From Amia ocellicauda (lineage: Eukaryota > Chordata > Actinopteri > Amiiformes > Amiidae), in NCBI RefSeq assembly GCF_036373705.1, contig NC_089856.1:129001-193000 (forward strand): DNA of 64,000 nt. Reading direction: 5' to 3'. Numbering within the stretch: position 1 is the first letter of the stretch; the number at the start of each line of letters is the position of its first letter. Positions 56,290 to 64,000 of the stretch are shown here, one piece after another. Position numbers and translations under genes: made by a program. The notes beneath the pieces were generated by a model. It saw only the letters and a list, made by a program, of their open reading frames with translations. It was not told the origin of the DNA and searched no databases.

Positions 56290-59200
56290 TTTCTGTTTTC
56301 TTGTTTTTTCAAGTGTAGGCGCCCCCTCCCCCCTGTCTCCCTAATTGGACACGCCCCTGGGCGGCTGATGGACAGGCCCATTACTTTGTGTCTTGCTGCA
56401 TCGGCCTCGCCGGCTACACAACGGCACTGAACTGTACTGCACTTTATTGCATTGCATCACCATCTTTGCAAACCTTGTAAATCTTGAACTTTATTGATAA
56501 AAATGTTTCAATTCAATTAACAACAACAATAATATAAGTTTAAATAATCTTTTCCACTTTTTTAACACAATTTTAACACAACTGGCCCCAGACAGACATG
56601 ATTCACACCGCTGTTTGTTTGCCTTTCCTGTTGAATGAGAGTGAGACGAAGGCCGGTGGGTGTCAGTGTTTGACCACATTGTGTCTCTCTGGGGGGCCGT
56701 GACACAATAGTCTGTCAGCAGGAGTGTGTGAGTGTGTCAGCACGCGTGTTAGAAAGTGTCAGTGAGCCTGCGAGAGTCAAGACGAGCATTTCAGTGAGAG
56801 CGAGCAAGTGTGAGCAAGTGTGCAACACAGGGGCGAGTGTGTCAGGGAGTGTGCAACACGGGGGAAAGTCAGGGAGTATTCACAAAGAGGAAAGTGTGTC
56901 AGTGAGAGTGAGCAAGTGTGAGAGAGAGCAAGCGAGGGTGTGAGTGTGAGAGGGGCAGGACACACACAGCGGCCGATGGTTTCACAGACACACAAACTCA
57001 CGGACATGCTGAATGTTCACTGAGACTCACCTGAGACAGAGAGAGAGAGTGAGAGGGAGCGAGGGAGAGTGACGGAGAGGGAGAGCAGGGGAGAGAGACA
57101 GACAGGGAAGCAGAGAGAGAGAGACAGAGAGAGATGGATGTAAGGAAGGAGGGAGGGGGTGTTGATCGATACCAGGCTGGGCTCTGTGCTGCTCCAGACA
57201 GACTGAGAGCAGGAGGTCAAAGGGCAAGATGGTGAGTGTGTGTGTGTGAATGTGTGTTATTAGTGAGTGTGTGTGTGAGAGTGAGAGAGTGTGTGAGTGC
57301 TGGGGCACAGCTGTCAATCACAGTGTCATTGATTAAACACACATTCATCACACACACACACACACACTCAATGATGACACACACTCAACACACATTCACA
57401 CAGATAACACACACACATAAACAATTAGTATTCTGAGTTCAGTGTCTACGATAAGTATAGGAATGGATGGTTACATTATTGTTATTATTACTATTATAGT
57501 TACTCACCCTCTGTCAGGCTCTGGGTAGGTCTGTCCTCTCTCTCTCTCCAGATTCTTTCATAAATCTCACTCTTCTCTTCTCTCCTTCTCTCAGTATATT
57601 TCACCATCCACCCTTCCCTCTGCATCTGTCTCCTGCTTTCAATCCCTCTCTCTCTCTATCCTCCAGTCCTCTGTTCTCTTTTTGCCCTTCTAACTCCCTC
57701 CCTCCCTCCCTCCCCGTTTCCCTCCCCGTCACTGTATTTCTCCTTCCCTCTCTCTCTCTGGCAGGGAGTCACTACTCTTGACTTGACTGCAGATTGAGAG
57801 AGAAAGAGAGAGAGGGAGGGAGGGAGAGGCCAATTCAGGACACAATATCTGTGTCAGTTTGAATGAAAATGTTCCCTCCCCCTCTCTCTCTCTCTCTTCC
57901 CTTCACTCTGTCTCTCTCCACCTCTCCTCTCTCCCTCTTTCTCACCTTCAATCTCTCACACTCTTCAGGCAGACAAATGTATACACCGCCCACCAGCCTG
58001 CCTGCCTCCCCTCTCCCCCTCTCCTCCCTCTCATGCACACGTATTTGCAGTCTTTGTGTATTCACCAGTGTGTGTGCGTGTTTGTATTAGTGTGCGATGG
58101 TGTATTAGTGTGTGTGCATTAGTGTGAGTGTGTGTGTGTATTTGTATTAGTGTGTGATGGTGTATTAGTGTGTGTGTGTTTGTATTGGTGTGTGATGGTG
58201 TATTAGTGTGTGATGGTGTATTAGTGTGCAATGGTGTTTAGTGTGTGTTTGTATTAGTGTGCTATTGTGTATTAGTGTGAATGTGTGTGCATCTCCGCAA
58301 TGGTCACTCAGTTCTGGACCAGAGTAACACCCCCCTCTATGTGCTGCTTCCTGTGAGTGTGAGGTCAGCCAAGCCCCACCCCATATCCCAGCATGCACCT
58401 GGAGACAGGGCTGCACACTTGGGAGTGCGATCAACTGCCAGATTAGAGTGGCCCTGACTGAACACACACATGCACACTCACACACACTCACGCACGCACT
58501 CACTCACTTATCACACACTCACCACACTGAAACACTCACACACTAATGCCAACACACACACTCACACATAAATACATACACGCACACACTCACAGACTCA
58601 AACACACACACACACTCATTAACACATATACACACTGACAGGGAAAGAGCTGTGGGCAGGGCAGGGAAGGGAGAGAGAGGGAGCAGGAGGGGATGGGGGG
58701 CACAGCTAGAGGTTGAGGAAATGGAGAGAGAGAGATGAGGGGCAGAGATAGAGGGAGAGGTGGTGAGGTGAAACGAGCCGTTAGTGTCTCAGAGTTCCTG
58801 CCCAATGGGAGCCGCGGTGGTGTGGGGGGTAATAGAGACTAGGGGCCTCAACTGTCAGAAACCACACACTGACACACACACACAGACTGACACACACACA
58901 GAAGAACACACTCACTGACACACACACTCTCACTGACACACAAACAGACGGACACATACACACAGACTGACACACACATAGATGGACACACACAGACTGA
59001 CACACTCACACACAGAATGGAAGGTAATTTGTCTGATTGTGACAGCAGTTCTTGCACAATATATTGAATATGTTTTATCATGCATGTTAAACAACACTAA
59101 ATTTTGTCTTTTTTCACAGATTTAATTTAAATGTGTTTTTCAAATATAAATAATTAATTGACCCACTTATTTCGTATTTATAACTATTTCAATTTTTTAA

Positions 59201-60300
59201 GTAAATACTGTGCTGGGGGTCTGGGACACACTGTCACAGCAGCACACCCACCCTGAGAGCTATACCTAATATAACATATAGATCACATTGCTTGCTAAAT
59301 GAAAGCACAGATACTTTCATTAATCTTTTATTAACAAAGCAATTCTCTTGAATTGTAATGTATTGTATGTGTGTGTTTACTGTAAGTGACACAGATAATA
59401 CAGAATATATCAAAGTGTTATAATAATCATGCATTGAAATTACACTTGAAAATGGGTATGCAAAATGTGGAGGCTACTGAATGCATATAGGAGTATGGCT
59501 TTTCTAAAAACATGAACAAAATGTTTTCAATATATGGTTTGAGGTTTACAGGCTATATTTAGTGCGTGTTTACTGTGGAGTGATAATATTATTATTATTA
59601 TTACTCAAGATGGCGGCACAGTATTGGGGTCTTGCCCATCCTATATACATCTATGGGGCACTCAAAGGGGCGGACCAGGCACGCTTGGCTCCGCCCCCGG
59701 GCCTCCGCAGACAAATAGGATCTCAAGAGAAGCACCTGCAGGATTTGATTGACGGTTCTCTGTCAGACAGAACCGGCTAAGAGGCCGGAGGGAGCAACTT
59801 TAAAACTGAAATATGTCTGCACACATATTCTACAGCAACAACCACAATAATGAAATCAATTCTAATGGCAATGCCACAGGTGCTGCACCAGGCGTAGCAG
59901 TGCCTCTAATCTGCCAGGGTGACGAGTGTGCAGTTTCCAGGCCTGTGCCGTCATGGCCCCCTAACCCTATTAGCCCGTATTAATGTATTAATGGCTATTA
60001 ATACAGACCCGGATAATGACGGGACAGCAGCTGCGTGGACCCAGAGAGTCCAGCTGTAGACGCAGCGGCTTCTCTGCACAGTGCGTGGACTCGTGTTGAC
60101 ACACTGCGTGACACACTGGAGTGCAGCACAGTGCGGCCTCTGACACTCGTCCCTCGGACCTCTTTCTTTAGGCTCTGACGCGCTGAAGCCTTGAGAGAGA
60201 GATGGGGGTGGGGGTAGGATATCCACGCTTCCTCTTCCCCTCCGGCTATTTATTTCCTGGGACGTAATCGAGACGGCAGCAGGGCAATAAATACTCAAAC
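56290..60300. other. Intergenic region rich in simple repeats
   Basis: 56,340-56,700 is unremarkable. From 56,720 to 59,030 long stretches of GTGTGA/CACACT, GAGAGA and CTCTCC repeats dominate, including a TATTAGTGTGTGATGGTG minisatellite (58065-58290). ORFs across these tracts are low-complexity artefacts. 59,040-59,560 is AT-rich. At 59606 a CAAGATGGCGGC motif heads a 56-codon frame (MAAQYWGLAHP) in a GC-box-bearing stretch, possibly a promoter relic or repeat; no gene could be joined to it. Confidence 0.4.
58065..58290. repeat. GTGTATTAGTGTG minisatellite
   Basis: Repeated TGTGTGATGGTGTATTAGTG units of 20-60 bases. Confidence 0.85.
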
Positions 60301-60893
60301 AGACAGAGGGAGGGAGGGAGAGAGAGCTGCAGCTCGGAGGATTTTCCGCCGTTCAGCGACAAGGAGAACCGGGCGACGGCGTGAGACACGGAGCGACTCC
60401 GGCTCTCCTCCTCCTGCGTCGCGCCGGGCAGTGCGCCTGTGCGAGTTCACACACACACACACACACACACACAGCTACACTGTTACACACCGCGCTACAG
60501 TGTTACAGCGCACTATGGATGCAGCCATTATTACCGGTGCGACCAAGACTGCACCGGGCAGCTGAGCCACTGGACCCGGTGCTAGAGATCTGCCAACAGA
60601 CGATAACAGAATGGTCCTCGGCGTCCGATCCCGAACCAGGACATTGCAGGCGCTGTAAGGAGAAAGAGGAGGCGGAGGAGGAGAAAAAGGAGGGATCTCC
60701 AGCTCGTCGTGCTTCGGGTCCCTGTTTCACTCTCCTCTCCTCGGAGGCAGCAGGTGGGACTGTGCGACAGAAGCGGAGCCCTCTCCCCGGCCGTACGGTG
60801 TGTGTGTCTAGACCCAGTGGCTGTCAGACCCGGTGGGTGTCGGAGTGAAAGACAGCAGCTGTTTGCGTGGTGCAGCTGCAGCGCACTGCTGAC
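60300..60893 (+). promoter_or_regulatory. CpG-rich promoter and 5' UTR of SLC25A23
   Basis: GC-rich stretch before the coding start, with a GGGAGGGAGGGAG run at 60307 and an (AC)n tract at 60448-60473. An open frame runs through 60381-60848 on the plus strand but ends before the gene's start and has no family similarity I recognise, so I treat it as 5' UTR. Confidence 0.45.
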
Positions 60894-61208
60894 ATGCGCG
60901 ACCCGCGGGCTCGGTTCCGTGTGCCGGGGTTGGGGTCAGCGCTGGGCTGGCCGTGGCCTCTGACCCAGGTCCGCTGCCAGGACTACAATAACGGCTCGGA
61001 CCCGGAGATGGAGAAGAGGTGGGCCGAACTGTTCGAGCAGCTGGACCTCAACAAGGACGGACGGGTGGACGTGCAGGAGCTGAGGCAGGGGCTCACGGCG
61101 CGGGGCATGACTCTGGGGAGCAAGGCCGAGGAGGTAGGGGCTCCTGCTGCCAACTTCACATATCTGTGCATGAAGTAGTGAGTGAGTGTGTGAGTGAGTG
61201 TGTCAGTC

Positions 61209-61240
<32 letters not shown>

Positions 61241-63469
61241 ATGCAATCCCACCTCCACCCCTCCCCCGCGCTTATCGGGTTGCTGTGGGAGGCACAGGTA
61301 GCAGAGCAGAGCAGAGCACGGCGGGCTTGTAAACCGGTTCCTTCTCCTCTCTCCACTCTGCTATTTAGGTCTGCCTGGTTTGGTTGGCCGTGCCTGGGAG
61401 CTGCCTGTCGGGATTTATGGGGGTTTATACAGTTGTTTGGGAGGAAGCCAGTGGTGGAGTGCATCGTTATTAACAGCAAAACACAAACCTGCTTTATATA
61501 CCAACCGCACACTGACAGCAGAAATATCACTATTGACCTGTTACAGTAGGGGCTGTAGTAACAGTATAGTAGAATAGTGCTGGGACAGTAGGGGCTGTAG
61601 TAACAGTGTAGTAGCATAGTGCTGGTACAGTAGGGGGCTGTAGTGACAGTGTAGTAGGATAGTGCTGTTACAGTTGGGGGCTTGCTCTATTGAATGGAAG
61701 TTGCCAGCTCAGTGTGTGTATTGGGATATTGATATTCTGTTAGTCGGTGGATTAAGCTGTTTATTCTGTGCTCCCCCCCGGCCCAGTGACAGAGTAGACA
61801 GTGCTGCGGGCACGCATTCACACACCTGCTTTCACACACGCTGACATTTGCAAGAAATAAAAAGTGGATTATAATAAACCAGAACACCCCCAGTCAGGCC
61901 AGGCACTGATGCCAGCCTCTGATCGTGGAGACACTGGCAGCCCCACGCTGTGAAATACAGGGCTGCCACCTCCTGTGAAACTGAACTGCAGCCTCCTTAG
62001 AGTGGATTTCATTCCTTTTTTTCAATTAAAAAAAGACAAAAAGGCATGCGAGGCCAAAGTGCCGGGTCAGCAGGGCAGCGGCCGTACCGACACGGGGACG
62101 AGCCTCAGCCACTGTCCGCCGCTGCTGCCTCAGTTCAGGATACAACATCATTTTAACTGAGTTTTTTTTTTTTTTTTTTTTTTTTTTAACCTTGTTGTGT
62201 GTTGTGCTGTGCTGTGTTGTCATGTTGTGCTGTGCTGTGTTGTTGTCCCACATTTTCATGGTGCTTCCTCTTCATCACTCTGTGTGGTGTTGTGGTGATG
62301 GTGTGATGTTGTGCATCTCTCCCGACCTGTCGCGGTGTGGCCTGCCGTCTCTGGGCTCTGCTCCTGATCTGGTAAGATTTCCTTTCTCCTGCTGTAGTAA
62401 CAGTGTAGTAGAATAGCGCTGGGACAGTAGGGGCTGTAGTAACAGTGCAGTAGAGGAGTGCAGTAACATTAGGGGCTGTAGTAACAGTGCAGTAGAATAG
62501 TGCTGGGACAGTAGGGGCTGTAGTAACAGTGCAGTAGAGGAGTGCAGTAACAGTAGGGGCTGTAGTAACAGTGTAGTCCTTGAGTTAGAAGCCGATGCTG
62601 GGCCAGCTGAGCCCCTGCTCTGAGGCTCTTTGTGACTCCAGACCCCCTGTGTGGCTGAAGTTGCTCACAGGAACAGAGTTGAGATCAGATTATATCAGGG
62701 ACGGTGGGGGTGGGGGTGGGCTGTGTCTGTACAGGCCTTGGCAGGGCTGGGCGGGGGTTCTGTGCTCTTTGATTCATTATCTCTTCCATCTCTCTCTCTC
62801 CATCTCCCTTTTGTTCTGCCCCTATTCCTCTCTCTCTGTATCTCTCTCCCCCTATATCTGTCAATCACACTTCCCCCATCTCCCTCTCTCTCTCTCCTCT
62901 CCCTCCTCTCTCTTCTCTTCATCTTCATCTCCCTCTCCCTCTTTCTCTCTCTCTCTCCTCTCTCTCTCAGGAGATTGTGCGGGTGGGGGACACTGACCAG
63001 GACGGGGAGCTGGACTTCCAGGAGTTCTGCCAGTACCTGCGCTCCCACGAGAAACAGCTGCGCCTCATGTTCCGCAGCCTGGACCGCAACAATGACGGTG
63101 AGGGAGCGAGGGACAGGGAGAGAGAGAGAGGTGTGATGGGTGCTGTGTGACACGGGTGTGGCGTGTGCTGACGGGTGCTGTGTGTTGCAGGTCAGATTGA
63201 CGTGGGGGAGATCCAGCAGGCCTTGCACAGCCTGGGCGTTGACGTCACCACAGAGCAGGCCTTCACCATCCTGCAGGGGTCAGTGCCACCCCCCACCCTC
63301 ACCCACCCCCTGATCTTAATACTGGCCCCTGAGTCTCTCACTGACCCCCGAGTCTCACACTGACCCCACCCTCAGCCCACCCCCTGACCCGACACACTGA
63401 CCCCTGTCTCACACTGACCCCACCCTCACCCCACCCCTTGACCCGACACACTGACCCCCGAGTCTCACA

Positions 63470-63517
<48 letters not shown>

Positions 63518-63694
63518 GGTTGGTGGTGGAGATGATGAAGTTGAAGATGAAGATGATGAAGATGATATCCCCTCCTTCCCAGGATTGACAGGGACGGCAC
63601 CATGACGATTGACTGGAACGAGTGGCGAGATCACTTCCTGCTCAACCCCCTGACCAACATGGAGGACATTGCGCACTACTGGAAACACTCAGTG
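60894..63694 (+). CDS. slc25a23: SLC25A23, Ca-regulated mitochondrial ATP-Mg/phosphate carrier (5' part)
   Basis: SCaMC-type carrier of the inner mitochondrial membrane, exchanging ATP-Mg for phosphate under control of an N-terminal EF-hand domain facing the intermembrane space. Four exons are in the window: 60894-61133, 62971-63097, 63191-63278, 63583-about 63693. All EF-hands are visible: [36 protein letters not shown] and [12 protein letters not shown], followed by [16 protein letters not shown] and YWKHS. The carrier domain lies beyond the window. [22 protein letters not shown] is nearest SLC25A23 among its relatives (A24, A25), and human SLC25A23 lies near CLPP on 19p13. The start at MRDPRARF is the first ATG of the frame; an earlier GTG is possible but unlikely. 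The exon 4 donor appears to be GTCCGT, unusual, so that boundary is uncertain. Confidence 0.88.
61210..61240. repeat. (GT)n microsatellite
   Basis: GT repeats in SLC25A23 intron 1. Confidence 0.9.
61546..61680. repeat. ~45-bp minisatellite, array 1
   Basis: Three units of AGTAGGGGCTGTAGTAACAG and TGTAGTAGAATAGTGCTGG in SLC25A23 intron 1. Confidence 0.85.
62395..62578. repeat. ~45-bp minisatellite, array 2
   Basis: Same unit as array 1, about four copies, 715 bases downstream in the same intron and in the same orientation. It also includes a variant (CAGTAGAGGAGTGCAGTAAC). Confidence 0.85.
63471..63517. repeat. (ATT)n microsatellite
   Basis: ATT repeats in SLC25A23 intron 3, followed by GATGAA repeats up to 63566, close to the exon 4 acceptor. 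Confidence 0.9.
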
Positions 63695-63699
63695 GTCCG

Positions 63700-64000
63700 T
63701 CTGCGCAGTCACACGCCGGCCAGAACACTGCTCACACGCCGGCCAGTACACCGCTCACACGCCGAGCTGACCAGTACACCGCTCACACGCCGACCAGTAC
63801 ACCGCTCACACGCCGGCCAGAACACCGCTCACACGCTGAGCTGACCAGTACACCGCTCACACGCCAACCAGTACACCGCTCGCACGCCAGTCAGTACACC
63901 GCTCACATGCCGACCAGTACACCGCTCGCACGCCGGCCAGAACACCGCTCGCACGCCGGCCAGAACACCGCTCACACGCCGGCCAGTACACCGCTCACAC
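63700..64000. repeat. 23-bp minisatellite after SLC25A23 exon 4
   Basis: About 12 tandem units of CACACGCCGGCCAGTACACC plus GCT, with GAGCTGA insert variants. The array runs off the window edge. Confidence 0.92.

Noticed and set aside
57200-57250. Possible exon ending AAGATG/GTGAGTG
   Set aside because: No open frame of substance upstream and no partner exon. It is embedded in simple repeats.
60381-60848. 155-aa ORF before SLC25A23
   Set aside because: GC-rich 5' UTR. The frame ends before the carrier's start codon and shows no recognisable domain.

Overview
This is nuclear DNA from a ray-finned fish. Genes are split by short GT-AG introns. Several proteins match fish and human families along their whole length. 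The repeats are fish-type: L2 and CR1-like LINEs, several Tc1/mariner families, a hAT-like element, MITEs and many microsatellites. The species cannot be fixed from sequence alone. Two gene copies absent from human chromosome 19 (see below) would suit an early-branching ray-finned lineage, but that is inference.

Layout: C2H2 zinc-finger gene (-, 585-8637); TIMM29 (-, 12595-14621); YIPF2 (+, 17236-18796); CARM1 (-, 20206-26778); a GNG5-like G-protein gamma subunit (-, 28394-28953); CLPP (+, 31108-33155); an SSX2IP/ADIP-like coiled-coil gene (+, 35588-42119); BRME1 (+, 46086-53944); NANOS3 (-, 55721-56272); and the 5' part of SLC25A23 (+, 60894 to the window edge). Exon joins were worked out by hand from splice sites and reading phase. 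The CARM1 (16 exons, 581 aa), YIPF2 (8 exons, 294 aa), CLPP (7 exons, 265 aa) and TIMM29 (2 exons, 248 aa) models close in frame from ATG to stop.

Gene content matches human 19p13 (TIMM29-YIPF2-CARM1; CLPP and SLC25A23; BRME1 and NANOS3). The GNG5-like and SSX2IP-like genes interleaved with CLPP are the exception. Human GNG5 and SSX2IP are near neighbours on 1p22, and YIPF1 and SLC25A24 (relatives of YIPF2 and SLC25A23) also lie on 1p. The simplest reading is an ancient 1p/19p duplicated block in which this fish kept copies that human chromosome 19 lost.

Functions fall into groups: mitochondrial proteins (TIMM29 import, CLPP proteolysis, SLC25A23 carrier), a Golgi protein (YIPF2), a chromatin methyltransferase (CARM1), and a neighbouring germline pair (BRME1 for meiotic recombination, NANOS3 for germ cells).

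Repeat features include a 306-bp near-identical direct repeat (7864 and 16181), a 273-bp-arm inverted repeat (15102-16038), a solo LTR nested in a Tc1-like element (50054-51540), and three copies of a 40-nt exon in BRME1 of which the reading frame tolerates only one per transcript.
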